A DNA stretch of 64,000 nt, from positions 186,001 through 250,000 of the forward strand of contig NZ_LMLC01000004.1 of NCBI RefSeq assembly GCF_001421805.1, read 5' to 3'. The DNA is from Sphingomonas sp. Leaf34 (GTDB taxonomy: Bacteria > Pseudomonadota > Alphaproteobacteria > Sphingomonadales > Sphingomonadaceae). Both the position numbers and the translations under genes were made by a program. Shown in pieces: positions 1-8,620 of this stretch. The notes under the pieces are model-generated. The model worked only from the letters and a program-made list of their open reading frames with translations. It was not told the DNA's origin and made no database searches. The first letter of the stretch is position 1; each line of letters begins with the position of its first letter.

Positions 1-39
1 CGGAGAATACCGGACAATCCGGCCTGACGGAGTGACTGT

Positions 40-1542
40 GTGAGCGACCTGCCATCCAACGTCGAGACAAGCGCTCACGCGAACCCCAACTCCCAAACCC
101 GCCCCGGCGGCAAGCCCGGCCAGCGCGATCTCACCACCGGCCATATCGGCCGCACGCTGCTCGCCTTCGCGCTCCCGACGCTGGGCTCGAACATCCTGCA
201 ATCGCTCAACGGCTCGATCAACGCGATCTGGGTCGGGCGCTATCTCGGCGAGGGCGCGCTGGCCGCGACCTCGAACGCGAACATCATCATGTTCCTGACG
301 TTCGGCGCGGTGTTCGGGTTCGGGATGGCGGCGACGATCCTCGTCGGCCAGAGCTTCGGCCGGCACGACATCGACGGCGCGCGCCGCGCATTCGGCTCGG
401 CGGTGGGGCTGGTGCTCTGCGGGGCGATCGTCATCGCCGCGCTCGGCTGGGTGTTCGCGCCCGAGATCCTGCAGCTGCTCGCGACGCCCGGCGACGCGAT
501 GCCGCTCGCGCTCGCCTATCTGCGCGTGATCTTTCTCGGGCTGCCCGCGTCGATGATGATGGTGCTGCTGATGATGGGGCTGCGCGGTACGGGCGATTCG
601 ATGACGCCGCTCTGGTTCATGCTGCTCAGCGCGATCCTCGACAGCGGGTTCAACCCGCTGCTGATCGCCGGGATCGGGCCGTTCCCGCAGATGGGGATCG
701 CCGGATCGGCGATGGCGACGCTGATCGCCAGCCATGTCTCGCTGCTCGGGCTGGTGCTCTATATCTACCGGCGCGACCTGCCGCTGCGGCTGCGCGGGCC
801 TGAGCTGCGCTACCTGATCCCCGAGCGTGCGCTGACCGGCACGATCGTGCGCAAGGGCCTGCCGATGGGCGCGCAGATGCTCGTCATGTCGACCGCGGGG
901 CTCGCGATGGTCGGGCTGGTCAACCGGCTCGGCGTCGATACCGCCGCGGCCTATGCGGTGTCGCAGCAGCTCTGGACCTATATCCAGATGCCAGCGCTGG
1001 CGATCGGCGCGGCGGTCAGCTCGATGGCGGCGCAGAATATCGGCGCAGGGCGGTGGGACCGGGTCGGCGACATCACCAAATACGGCCTGCTCTTCAACAT
1101 CGCGCTGACCGGCGCGATGGTCGGCGTGGTGATCCTGTTCGACCGGCCGGTGATGACGCTGTTCATCGGCGGCGACAGCCCGGCCTTGCCGATCGCGCGG
1201 CATATCCAGCTGATCGCGAGCTGGAACTTCATCCTGTTCGGCATGACGATGGTACTGTTCTCGACGGTGCGCGCGAACGGCGCGGTGATCGCGCCGCTGA
1301 TCGCGCTGATCGTCGCGCTGTATCCGGTGCGGATCGGCTTTGCGCTGCTGGCCAAGCCGTGGCTTGGGGCGGATGCGCTTTGGTGGAGCTTCCCGCTGGG
1401 ATCGGCGGCGACGCTGGCGATCGCGATCGGGTACTACCGCTACGGCAATTGGCGGAAGGGTGCGCTGGTCGTGCCCGAGGATTGCGAGGAGGGCGCCCAC
1501 GCGATGACCGAGCCGGGCGGCCGGCTGCAGCCTACGGGGTGA
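40..1542 (+). CDS. MATE family efflux transporter
   Basis: This is a 500-residue polytopic inner-membrane protein with about twelve hydrophobic helices. The two homologous halves begin near residues 35 and 275, as in MATE (NorM/DinF-like) cation-coupled multidrug exporters. The length is a little above the usual 450-480 because of a polar N-terminal extension of about 30 residues. The GTG start is supported by GGAG seven bases upstream; an overlapping GTG two bases earlier runs straight into a stop. Family assignment is secure; the substrate cannot be read from the sequence. It is followed directly by a palindromic repeat and then convergent genes, so it is the last gene of its transcript here. 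Confidence 0.9.
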   Translation: MSDLPSNVETSAHANPNSQTRPGGKPGQRDLTTGHIGRTLLAFALPTLGSNILQSLNGSINAIWVGRYLGEGALAATSNANIIMFLTFGAVFGFGMAATILVGQSFGRHDIDGARRAFGSAVGLVLCGAIVIAALGWVFAPEILQLLATPGDAMPLALAYLRVIFLGLPASMMMVLLMMGLRGTGDSMTPLWFMLLSAILDSGFNPLLIAGIGPFPQMGIAGSAMATLIASHVSLLGLVLYIYRRDLPLRLRGPELRYLIPERALTGTIVRKGLPMGAQMLVMSTAGLAMVGLVNRLGVDTAAAYAVSQQLWTYIQMPALAIGAAVSSMAAQNIGAGRWDRVGDITKYGLLFNIALTGAMVGVVILFDRPVMTLFIGGDSPALPIARHIQLIASWNFILFGMTMVLFSTVRANGAVIAPLIALIVALYPVRIGFALLAKPWLGADALWWSFPLGSAATLAIAIGYYRYGNWRKGALVVPEDCEEGAHAMTEPGGRLQPTG

Positions 1543-1560
1543 AGCGCCCGACCTCACCTA

Positions 1561-1666
1561 CCACCCCGGCAGAGGCCGGGGCCCAATTGGGAAGGTCGCA
1601 GTAACGAAGCGCCGCCCTTCGTCATCGACGTCCCCCAATTGGGCCCCGGCCTCCGCCGGGGTGGGG
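1561..1666. repeat. Family A composite palindrome, copy 1
   Basis: The outer arms, CCCCGGCAGAGGCCGGGG on the left and CCCCGGCCTCCGCCGGGG on the right, are each palindromic and also pair with each other. CCCAATTGGG lies inside each arm, and a less conserved centre contains GTAACGAAGCG and its approximate complement. The total is about 105 bp. It sits between the convergent MATE and NYN genes, so it could act as a bidirectional terminator as well as a dispersed repeat. Five more copies of the same design occur in this window. Confidence 0.85.
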
Positions 1667-1691
1667 CAGTTGGTCTCGGCGTGCCGAGTGC

Positions 1692-2456
1692 CTACCGAAG
1701 CCGCTTCACGAACGACCGGCCACCTTCGCGGCGCTCATGCTGGAAGTTCGGGATCGTCTCGATCAGGTCGGACAGCCGGTTGAACCCGTAATTGCGCGCA
1801 TCGAAGCTCGAGCGGTTGCCCGCCAGCTGGCCGAGTTCGGCGACGCTCGCATAGCCCTTCTCGTCGCGCTTCACCGCGTTGTACGCGTCGATCAGCAGCT
1901 TGATGACCTGTTCGTCGATCGGTTGCGCGGTCTTGGGGCGGGGGGCCGGGGCAGGGGCCGCCGCCTTTTCGCCCGCGACCGGCGCCGGCACAGGGGCGGG
2001 CATCGGCTGCGACGTCTCGTTGAGCGCGCCCACGTCGATGAACCGCGTGCAGGCCTGGCGGAAACCCTCGGGCGTGCGGCTGGTGCCGAAGCCATAGACG
2101 GGGATGCCGTCCTGGCGGATGCGCGTTGCCAGCGGCATGAAATCGCTGTCCGACGACATGATCCCGAACCCGTCGATCCGCCCGCGGAACAGCAGGTCCA
2201 TCGCGTCGATCGTCATCTTCATGTCGGTCGCGTTCTTGCCCTTGGTCAGGTCGAACTGCTGCTGCGGCTCGATGCCGTGCTTGATCGATATGTCGCTCCA
2301 CGCCTTCAGCGCGGGCTTGGACCAGTTGCCATAGACCCGCCGGACGTTGACCGTGCCGAGCTCGGCAAGGACGGTCAGCACCGGGTCGAGCGTGGCGGCG
2401 GACGCGTTGTCCGCGTCGATCAGGAGGGCGACGTTGCGCGTTGTGGTATCGATCAT
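1692..2456 (-). CDS. NYN domain protein with C-terminal OST-HTH/LOTUS domain
   Basis: Residues 8-145 form a NYN (LabA/DUF88-like, PIN-fold) domain. The acidic metal-site residues are visible as D14 and D16 (LLIDADN), D78 and the S-D-S-D-F pair D103/D105. A Pro/Ala linker (about 150-178) leads to an OST-HTH/LOTUS domain at about 180-254. NYN proteins of this build are presumed metal-dependent RNases; the LOTUS part is a likely RNA-binding module. I chose the ATG at 2456 because homology to the NYN fold starts seven residues later, and the upstream in-frame sequence overlaps the DoxX gene. It lies ten bases after doxX on the same strand, so the two may be co-transcribed. The target RNA is unknown. 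Confidence 0.85.
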   Translation of the reverse strand: MIDTTTRNVALLIDADNASAATLDPVLTVLAELGTVNVRRVYGNWSKPALKAWSDISIKHGIEPQQQFDLTKGKNATDMKMTIDAMDLLFRGRIDGFGIMSSDSDFMPLATRIRQDGIPVYGFGTSRTPEGFRQACTRFIDVGALNETSQPMPAPVPAPVAGEKAAAPAPAPRPKTAQPIDEQVIKLLIDAYNAVKRDEKGYASVAELGQLAGNRSSFDARNYGFNRLSDLIETIPNFQHERREGGRSFVKRLR

Positions 2457-2466
2457 GCGCGGAGGA

Positions 2467-2847
2467 TTAGCGTTGCCCACGCCCCGCGTCCACGCTCCAC
2501 GCGCCGCCGCCCGCCGCGGCAAGGTACAGGAACACGAAGCAGTACAGCACCGCCGCCTCGCCGCCATTGGCGATCGGGAAGGGGCCCTGCGGCGCATGGT
2601 CCAGGAAATACGCGATCGCGGACATCCCCGACAGCACGAACGCCACCGGACGCGTGAACAGCCCGACGATCAGCAGCCCCCCGCCCACGACTTCCAGCAC
2701 GCCTGCGACGTAGAGCAACGGGGTCATCGGATATGGGAAGGGCGGCAGGCCGAATAATTTGGAAACGCCGTGGCTGAAGAACACGAGCGCGACGACGATC
2801 CGCATCACGCTGAGCAGGCGGGCGGACCAGGTGGCGGGTATCGGCAT
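2467..2847 (-). CDS. DoxX family membrane protein
   Basis: This is a 126-residue protein with four predicted membrane helices and the DoxX-type features: RIVVALVFFSHGVSKLFG in the first helix, then LEVVGGGLLIVGLFTRP. DoxX-like proteins are small inner-membrane proteins tied to redox or thiol homeostasis in some bacteria; the role here is not known. The ATG at 2847 is preferred over one 13 codons upstream because it has a GAGGA ribosome site at suitable spacing. The gene runs into the NYN gene with a ten-base gap. Confidence 0.85.
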   Translation of the reverse strand: MPIPATWSARLLSVMRIVVALVFFSHGVSKLFGLPPFPYPMTPLLYVAGVLEVVGGGLLIVGLFTRPVAFVLSGMSAIAYFLDHAPQGPFPIANGGEAAVLYCFVFLYLAAAGGGAWSVDAGRGQR

Positions 2848-2949
2848 AGGAATCCTCGCTGTCGTTGCGGCTCCGAAATGTCCCACGCGGCAGGCCCGGT
2901 TAACTTACGTAAATCGAAACGGATCGTTGACGGGGCGAGGGTGTCTATA

Positions 2950-3070
2950 TCCTCCCCCGTCAGGGGGAGGTGGCTGGCTCTTGCCAGACGGAGGGGGCGG
3001 TAAGCGAAACGTCGGTTCCGTATCCGCCCCTCCGTCACCTTCGGTGCCACCTCCTCCTTGCGGGGGAGGA
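2950..3070. repeat. Family F palindromic repeat (CCTCCCCC-GGGGGAGG type)
   Basis: The left part carries CCTCCCCCGTCAGGGGGAGG followed by TGGCTGGCTCTTGCCAGACGG. The right part carries CCGTCACCTTCGGTGCCACC and CCTCCTTGCGGGGGAGG. Both ends are hairpins and the two halves are complementary overall. It lies between doxX and greB. A related copy lies at 33522-33671. Confidence 0.75.
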
Positions 3071-3071
3071 G

Positions 3072-3548
3072 TCAGGGATAGGCGATCGCCATCACCTCAT
3101 ATTCGCGCTCGCCGGCGGGCAGGTCGACGCGCCGCACGTCGCCGATCGCAGCCCCGCGCAAGGCGCGCGCGAACGGCGAGTTCCAGCCGATCCGCCCGTT
3201 GCTCGCGTCGGTTTCGTCGTCGCCGACCAGCGTCAGGATCCGCTCGACGTCGTCCTCGTCCGCGACCGTCACGCACGCCCCGAACCACACGCGCGAGCGA
3301 TCCTCCTGCGCGGCGGGATCGACGACCTTGGCCGCCTTCATCCGCTTCGACAGCCAGCCGAGCCGGCGGTCGATCTCGCGCAGCCGCTTGCGGCCGTAGA
3401 TGTAGTCGCCGTTCTCGGACCGATCGCCATTGCCTGCGGCCCAAGAGATCACCTCGACGAGCTTGGGCCGCTCGCCGACGAGGAGGTGTTCATATTCCTC
3501 GCGCAGCACGGTGTAGCCGGCGGGGGTAATGTAGTTCGGGCGATCCAT
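3072..3548 (-). CDS. greB: Transcription elongation factor GreB
   Basis: This is a 158-residue GreA/GreB-type factor. The N-terminal antiparallel coiled coil (about 1-75) carries the acidic tip region with the GDRSENGDYIYGRKRLREID motif that inserts into the RNA polymerase secondary channel. A C-terminal FKBP-like domain follows. The basic segment after the tip and the overall length fit GreB better than GreA. It rescues backtracked RNA polymerase by stimulating transcript cleavage. The ATG at 3548 matches the normal family N-terminus; an upstream ATG in frame would add eleven residues derived from the flanking spacer. Confidence 0.9.
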   Translation of the reverse strand: MDRPNYITPAGYTVLREEYEHLLVGERPKLVEVISWAAGNGDRSENGDYIYGRKRLREIDRRLGWLSKRMKAAKVVDPAAQEDRSRVWFGACVTVADEDDVERILTLVGDDETDASNGRIGWNSPFARALRGAAIGDVRRVDLPAGEREYEVMAIAYP

Positions 3549-3576
3549 GTGCTTTCGTATCACGTTCTGCGCGACC

Positions 3577-3658
3577 GTCATCCTGACGAAAGTCAGGATC
3601 CAGAGCCACCAAGGACCACCGCCCGTTACCCTGGATCCTGAATTCCGTCAGGATGACG
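3577..3658. repeat. Family B palindromic repeat, copy 1
   Basis: GTCATCCTGACGAAAGTCAG-GATCC on the left pairs with GGATCC-TGA-ATTCCGTCAGGATGAC on the right. The left arm itself forms a small hairpin around GACGAAAGTC. The element separates slt and greB. Copies at 15999 and 21294 share the left arm, and a short version is at 57907. Confidence 0.8.
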
Positions 3659-3666
3659 CAAGGGCC

Positions 3667-5676
3667 TCAGCCCGGCCGGTTCTTCCCCAGATACCAGGAG
3701 AGCCGCGCAGCCCCCCGGCTCTTGGCGCGCGCGGGGTTCATCAGGTCGTACACCACCGCGTTTTCCAGCACGCGCTGCACATAATTGCGCGTCTCCTGGT
3801 ACGGGATCGCCTCGACCCAATCGACCATGTCGATCGCCCCCGTGCGCGGATCGCCGTTCGCGCGGAGCCATTTGTTCACGTTGCCGCCGCCCGCATTATA
3901 CGCCGCCACCGCAAGCGGATAGCTGCCGTAATTGGCATAGACTCGCTGGAAATAGCTCGACCCCAGCATGATCGACATGTTCGGATCGGTCGTCAGCGCC
4001 GCCTGATTATATGCCAGCCCGATCTTGCCCGACTGCTCGCGCGCGGTGGCAGGCATCAGCTGCATCAGCCCGCGCGCGCCGGCATGGCTGACCGCGGCGC
4101 GATCGAACTGACTTTCCTGCCGCGAGATCGCGTGGATGATCGTCCAGTTGTCCTCATATCCCGCAGGCACGGCGACGATCGGGAAACCGACCGCGGAATA
4201 ATCGCTGAGGCCGTTCGCCAGCGCGCTCCGCCCGACCATCACGCCGAGATCGGGGCGGTTGATGCTCTTCGACAGCTCGGCGGCTAGCAGATGATCCGTA
4301 TCGGTCGTCGCGTCGGCGGCGATCTGGCGGATGAACGCGGTCTGGTCCTGCCAGTCGCTGATCTGGCCGAGGAACTTCACCGCGCGCACAACCTCGCGCC
4401 GGTCGAACGCGGCGCGTGTCGCCGGATCGATCGCGACCGACGCCACCGATGGCGGTGCGACCAGCGCGCGCCCGGTCCGCTCGTTCGCGAGCTGTCCGTA
4501 ATATTGATCGCGGTAACCCGCCGCCTGACCGTAGAACGCCGCCGCCTGTGGCGCGAGCCCCGCTGCCTCGGCTGCACGCCCCGCCCAGTAATAGCCCTTC
4601 GACCGGACCTGCGGCGAGCGCGAGCCGCGCGCATAACGGTCGAACAACGTCATCGCGTCCGCCGGGCGCCCGAGCTGCTTCATCGCGACGCGTCCGCCGA
4701 GCCAGGCGAGATTGGTATATTCGTCGCGCTCGGCATAGGATTTGGTCGAGACGTCGACGCCGTAAGGATAGGCGTCGTCGATCTGCCGCGCGATGTCATA
4801 GGCGACCTGATACTGGCTGTCGTTCGCCGCGCCGGTCGCGTTGGTGACGAGCACCTCATACCATTCCGCCGGATTGCCCGGCCGCGTCGTCAGCGCCCGC
4901 GGTCGCGCCAGCCACGCGCGCGCCGACGGGCTCGCGCCCGAATTGCGCAACCACTGCGCCCGGTCCGCGACATAGCCCGCGTCGCTGGCATACAGGCCTT
5001 GCGTCGACGCCGAGATATCCGACGCGTTCGGCGCATTCGTCCGGAATGCGAGCCGCGCCGCGAAGACCGGCCGCCGCGCCGCGCTCGTCCACACCAGGTG
5101 CCGCTGTGCCGCGCCGGTCTGGCCCGCCCACAACAGCGCATCCATCCGCGCGTCCTGGTCGTCGGGCGTCAGCGCGCCCGGGAAGCCCGACAGTACCATC
5201 GCCTCGTCGGTCGGCGTCAGCCCGCTGCTGCGCCATGCGGTCCGCACCGCGGCATAGGCCTGATCGCGCGCGCCCGTCGCCTGCAGAGCCCGCGCATAAG
5301 CGACGCCGCCCGACGCGGTTTGCGGCGGATAGCGGCGGAAGAACGCAGCGACGCTGGCGGGCGACCCGGTGGCGGCCTTGCGCTCCGCCGCACGGCGGTT
5401 CGCGGCCTCGTTGGGCCAGCCGGGATGCGCCATCAGGAAGCCCGCATAGCTGTCGAACGGCAACGCGTCGGTCTGCTGCAGCGCGCGCCATTGCGCGATC
5501 GTCGACGCGATCGCACCGTCGCTCATCATGGGGGGGGCCATCGGCTGCGCATTGGGCCCCATATTGGCCAGCTGCGTACTGTAGCGATCCAGCGTCTGCT
5601 GTCCGCCTCCGGACGCGGCGACCGTCCCCGCCACGACTGCAAGAAGAAGGCTCGTTTTCAACATCGATGCTACCAT
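3667..5676 (-). CDS. Soluble lytic murein transglycosylase
   Basis: The protein has a signal peptide (about residues 1-22 ending in VAASG), a long alpha-superhelical region (about 60-480) typical of Slt70-like enzymes, and a C-terminal SLT/lysozyme-like domain. That domain shows ISRQESQFDRAAVSHAG with the catalytic Glu and the GLMQLMPATA motif, then AYNAGGGNV. It cleaves the MurNAc-GlcNAc bond of peptidoglycan with 1,6-anhydro product formation in the periplasm. At 669 residues it is in the normal range. A second ATG four codons downstream (5664) gives an equally good signal peptide, so the exact start is uncertain. It is divergent from dapA. Confidence 0.9.
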   Translation of the reverse strand: MVASMLKTSLLLAVVAGTVAASGGGQQTLDRYSTQLANMGPNAQPMAPPMMSDGAIASTIAQWRALQQTDALPFDSYAGFLMAHPGWPNEAANRRAAERKAATGSPASVAAFFRRYPPQTASGGVAYARALQATGARDQAYAAVRTAWRSSGLTPTDEAMVLSGFPGALTPDDQDARMDALLWAGQTGAAQRHLVWTSAARRPVFAARLAFRTNAPNASDISASTQGLYASDAGYVADRAQWLRNSGASPSARAWLARPRALTTRPGNPAEWYEVLVTNATGAANDSQYQVAYDIARQIDDAYPYGVDVSTKSYAERDEYTNLAWLGGRVAMKQLGRPADAMTLFDRYARGSRSPQVRSKGYYWAGRAAEAAGLAPQAAAFYGQAAGYRDQYYGQLANERTGRALVAPPSVASVAIDPATRAAFDRREVVRAVKFLGQISDWQDQTAFIRQIAADATTDTDHLLAAELSKSINRPDLGVMVGRSALANGLSDYSAVGFPIVAVPAGYEDNWTIIHAISRQESQFDRAAVSHAGARGLMQLMPATAREQSGKIGLAYNQAALTTDPNMSIMLGSSYFQRVYANYGSYPLAVAAYNAGGGNVNKWLRANGDPRTGAIDMVDWVEAIPYQETRNYVQRVLENAVVYDLMNPARAKSRGAARLSWYLGKNRPG

Positions 5677-5788
5677 GTGGACAGCATACGCCTCGAACCC
5701 GTATCTGTCCTGAACGAAATCCGGATTCCACCCGGTATTTGGCGCAACAGGCCAGACTTTTCTTCTCGCAGGGACGCAAGGCTACTCC

Positions 5789-6673
5789 ATGTTTTCAGGA
5801 TCGATTCCGGCACTCATCACGCCGTTCGCCGCCGATGGCAGCTTCGACGAACCCGCCTATCGCGACTTCATCGAATGGCAGATCGCGGAGGGCTCGTCGG
5901 GCCTCGTCGCGTGCGGCACCACCGGCGAAGCGGCGACCTTGTCGTATGACGAGCATTTCCACGTCGTCCGCGTCTGCGTCGACCAGGCGAAGGGCCGCGT
6001 CCCCGTAATCGCCGGCGCGGGTTCGAACGACACGCGCGTCGCCTCGGCCAACCTGCGCGCCGCCAAGGACGCCGGCGCCGACGCCGCGCTGATGGTCCCG
6101 CCTTATTATAATCGCCCGGGGCAGGAGGGCATCTTCCGGCACTTCGAGGCGCTTGCCGCGACGACCCCGCTGCCGATCATCCTCTACAACGTGCCCGCAC
6201 GCACCGTGACCGACATCCAGCCCGCAACACTGGCGCGGATCGTCACGGCGTTCCCCGAGGTGTTCGTCGGCGTGAAGGATGCCAGCGGCGTGCTCGCGCG
6301 CGTGTCGCAGCACCGCGCGGCGTGCGGTCCCGATTTTTGCCAGCTGTCGGGCAATGACGACCTGGCGCTCGCGTTCAACGTCATGGGCGGCACCGGCTGC
6401 ATCTCGGTGACGGCCAACGTCGCGCCAAAGCTATGCGCCGAGTTCCAGGCGGCATGCCAGTCGGGCGATTTCGTCACCGCGCTGGCGTATCAGGACACGC
6501 TCTATCCGCTCCACGAAGCGCTCTTCACCGACGCCTCGCCGGGCCCGGTGAAATACGCGATGACGAAGGTCCGCGCCGGTTTCCCCGAAACGCTGCGCCT
6601 GCCGATGACGCCGGCCGGCGAAGCCGCGCGCGCTGCGGTCGATACGGCGCTCGCGCATGCGCGATTGATCTAG
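5789..6673 (+). CDS. dapA: 4-hydroxy-tetrahydrodipicolinate synthase
   Basis: This 294-residue TIM-barrel enzyme condenses pyruvate with aspartate semialdehyde in the lysine and diaminopimelate pathway. The family residues are all visible: GTTGEAATL with Thr44/Thr45, Tyr133 in LYNVPART, and the Schiff-base Lys163 in VGVKDASG. Length and start match the family. It is divergent from slt and convergent with the oxygenase-like gene, so it is probably transcribed alone. Diaminopimelate made by this route feeds peptidoglycan. Confidence 0.96.
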   Translation: MFSGSIPALITPFAADGSFDEPAYRDFIEWQIAEGSSGLVACGTTGEAATLSYDEHFHVVRVCVDQAKGRVPVIAGAGSNDTRVASANLRAAKDAGADAALMVPPYYNRPGQEGIFRHFEALAATTPLPIILYNVPARTVTDIQPATLARIVTAFPEVFVGVKDASGVLARVSQHRAACGPDFCQLSGNDDLALAFNVMGGTGCISVTANVAPKLCAEFQAACQSGDFVTALAYQDTLYPLHEALFTDASPGPVKYAMTKVRAGFPETLRLPMTPAGEAARAAVDTALAHARLI

Positions 6674-6682
6674 CGCGAACCG

Positions 6683-7333
6683 TCACAGCTCGAGATTGAC
6701 CGCCTTCGCTGCGGCGTGGTTGCCATCGAACGCGAACCCGGCGTTGGGCCCGTCGCGCTCGACCCAGTGCAGAAACAGGTGCGCCGACCATGCATTGGGG
6801 TTGGGCGTGATCCGGCCATGCCGGCGATGGACGCCTTGATACAGGACGCCGTCGCCGGGCTCCATGCTGAGCGAGGCGAACCCGGCCGCCCCGAAATCGT
6901 CCTCGACCACGGGTTTGGGTACGGCGATGTGGTCGGTACCAATCTCGAGGTTCCACGGCACGCCGTCGCTGTAATCCAGCGTCAGCGACAGGCTGTGCTC
7001 GCACGACGGCCTGTCGCTATGGACGCGGCAGATATCGCCTTCCTGGTAGATCCGGAAATAGCTGTACGCCGGCAGCAGGTCGCGACCGATCGCGGTCGCG
7101 ACGAACGGCGTCAGCCCCCACAGGAACGCCAGCATCGGCGGATAGTGAAAGCCGTAGACCTCGATCGCATCGCGGCGCAGCAAAGCTGATCCGGTTTTCT
7201 GCGCCGTCAACGGCGTGCCTTTCGCGTCCATGTCGGACATGAGTTGACGGAGGAAGGCGTTGGCGACCGATGTGGCGATCAGTCGCGGAGCGGCGGCATA
7301 GCCGTCCCGATCATAGCGTTCGATGACGTTCAT
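6683..7333 (-). CDS. 2OG-Fe(II) oxygenase-like protein
   Basis: This is a 216-residue cytosolic protein. A double-stranded beta-helix fold is suggested by the HSD triad start (H105-x-D107 in CRVHSDRPS), a distal histidine in the YQGVHRRHGR segment (H169 or H172) and an arginine just after it. This is the arrangement of 2-oxoglutarate/Fe(II) dioxygenases. The rest of the sequence does not let me name a substrate. It sits ten bases from the end of dapA in convergent orientation. The oxygenase call is an inference from the motif only; a cupin-like non-enzymatic role is possible. Confidence 0.55.
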   Translation of the reverse strand: MNVIERYDRDGYAAAPRLIATSVANAFLRQLMSDMDAKGTPLTAQKTGSALLRRDAIEVYGFHYPPMLAFLWGLTPFVATAIGRDLLPAYSYFRIYQEGDICRVHSDRPSCEHSLSLTLDYSDGVPWNLEIGTDHIAVPKPVVEDDFGAAGFASLSMEPGDGVLYQGVHRRHGRITPNPNAWSAHLFLHWVERDGPNAGFAFDGNHAAAKAVNLEL

Positions 7334-7480
7334 GCGATCAGCTAACCCAACCGGAAGAGAGCGGCAATCATGCGCTGGATAACAGCGCCGGGCGAAATAC
7401 GAGCGGCGATGCCACGATGCCGACGAATAACGCCGCCACCGCTTCCCCTAAGCCCTCCGACCTCCTACATCGCGCGTCCC

Positions 7481-7963
7481 ATGGCACGTCCCAAACCCCC
7501 CACCTTCGAGAAGACCAAGATCGTCGCCGAAAACCGGCGCGCGCGGTATGATTATTATATCGAGCAGGTGTTCGAGGCGGGCATCGCGCTGACCGGCACC
7601 GAGGTGAAGGCGCTGCGCGGCGGCGAGGGCTCGATCGCCGAGGCCTATGCCGAGGTGAAGGGCAAGAACGTCGTCCTGGTCAATTCGAACATCCCCGAGT
7701 TCAGCCACGGCAACCGCTTCAACCACGAGCCCAAGCGGCCGCGCAAGCTGCTGCTGCACGAACGCGAGATCAACAAGATGTTCGGCGCGGTCGCGCGCCA
7801 GGGCATGACGCTCGTACCGCTGATGATCTACTTCAATTCCAAGGGCCGCGCGAAGATCGAACTGGCGCTCGCCAAGGGCAAGCAGAACCACGACAAGCGC
7901 GATTCGGTGAAGGAACAGGACTGGAAGCGCGAGCAGGGCCGGATCATGCGGGATCGCGGATAA
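7481..7963 (+). CDS. smpB: SsrA-binding protein SmpB
   Basis: This 160-residue SmpB binds tmRNA and brings it to stalled ribosomes for trans-translation. Recognisable parts are the N-terminal [32 protein letters not shown], the HERKI-like [10 protein letters not shown] segment and the basic C-terminal tail ([22 protein letters not shown]) that acts in the mRNA channel. I chose the ATG at 7481 because the family starts there; the frame is open further upstream but with non-homologous sequence. Three bases separate it from the DUF2062 gene. Confidence 0.96.
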   Translation: MARPKPPTFEKTKIVAENRRARYDYYIEQVFEAGIALTGTEVKALRGGEGSIAEAYAEVKGKNVVLVNSNIPEFSHGNRFNHEPKRPRKLLLHEREINKMFGAVARQGMTLVPLMIYFNSKGRAKIELALAKGKQNHDKRDSVKEQDWKREQGRIMRDRG

Positions 7964-7966
7964 CCT

Positions 7967-8536
7967 GTGTCGAAGGCGCCGGGCAGCATTTTTGGGCGTC
8001 TCGCGGCGTGGTCGCATCGCAATCTGCCGACGCGCGAATCGATGGAGAAGAACCGTCTTCTCCGCCCCGTCGCCCACCGCGTGCTCGCGCCCGAACTCTG
8101 GCGGTTCACGCGCCGATCGGTCCCGCGTGGCGTCGCGCTCGGGATGGTCGCGGGCATCCTGATCCCGGTCGCGCAGACGCCCGTCGCGGCGATCTTCGCG
8201 CTCCCGTTCCGCGCCAACGTCCCGACCGCGGCGCTGACCACCTTCATCACCAACCCGCTGACCACGCCGCCGCTATGGATCGCGGCCTATTGGATCGGCT
8301 CGTCTATGCTGCGGCTCGACGAGCATGTCCCTGGCCAGCCCGTCGCCGAGGCCGCCGCACGGACCGAATGGATCCCGTGGCTGATGCAGGCGGGGCCCGC
8401 CACCGCGCTGGGCCTGCTGGTCATCACGATCGTCTGCTCGGTCGGCGGCTATGCGCTCAGCGCGCTGGGCTGGCGGCTGTGGATCGCGCGCAAATGGCGG
8501 AACCGGCACGATAATCGCAGTGGCAACGTTTCGTAA
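7967..8536 (+). CDS. DUF2062 domain membrane protein
   Basis: This 189-residue protein has a basic N-terminus, a PRGVALGMVAGILIPVAQTPVA segment and two or three membrane helices, ending in a basic cytosolic tail. The pattern matches DUF2062, an uncharacterised family of small inner-membrane proteins often found beside smpB in this group. The GTG start lies three bases after the smpB stop, so translation is probably coupled. The function is unknown. Confidence 0.8.
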   Translation: MSKAPGSIFGRLAAWSHRNLPTRESMEKNRLLRPVAHRVLAPELWRFTRRSVPRGVALGMVAGILIPVAQTPVAAIFALPFRANVPTAALTTFITNPLTTPPLWIAAYWIGSSMLRLDEHVPGQPVAEAAARTEWIPWLMQAGPATALGLLVITIVCSVGGYALSALGWRLWIARKWRNRHDNRSGNVS

Positions 8537-8555
8537 CATTTGACACCGGTTGGAA

Positions 8556-8583
8556 TTGACGGACCGTCTTATCGGCGTAGAAC
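8556..8583 (+). promoter_or_regulatory. Possible sigma-70-type promoter for the first M13 peptidase
   Basis: TTGACG (8556-8561) and TAGAAC (8578-8583) are separated by 16 bases and lie 38 bases before the ATG at 8621, with a GAGG ribosome site at 8611. A second TTGACA at 8540 has no good partner. This is suggested by sequence match only. Confidence 0.35.
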
Positions 8584-8620
8584 ACAGCGTATTCAGACGA
8601 TCTTTTCTCCGAGGTTCTTG

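Noticed and set aside
1..39. Possible end of an upstream gene before the MATE start
   Set aside because: Only 39 bases are visible and a stop in one frame (TGA near 24) is not enough to name a gene.
1053..1604. Second open frame within the MATE gene
   Set aside because: A +1-frame shadow, Arg/Asp-rich, ending in the repeat.
4291..5949. Open frame of 552 codons antisense to slt and running into dapA
   Set aside because: Arg-rich translation without domains; both sense genes are clear.
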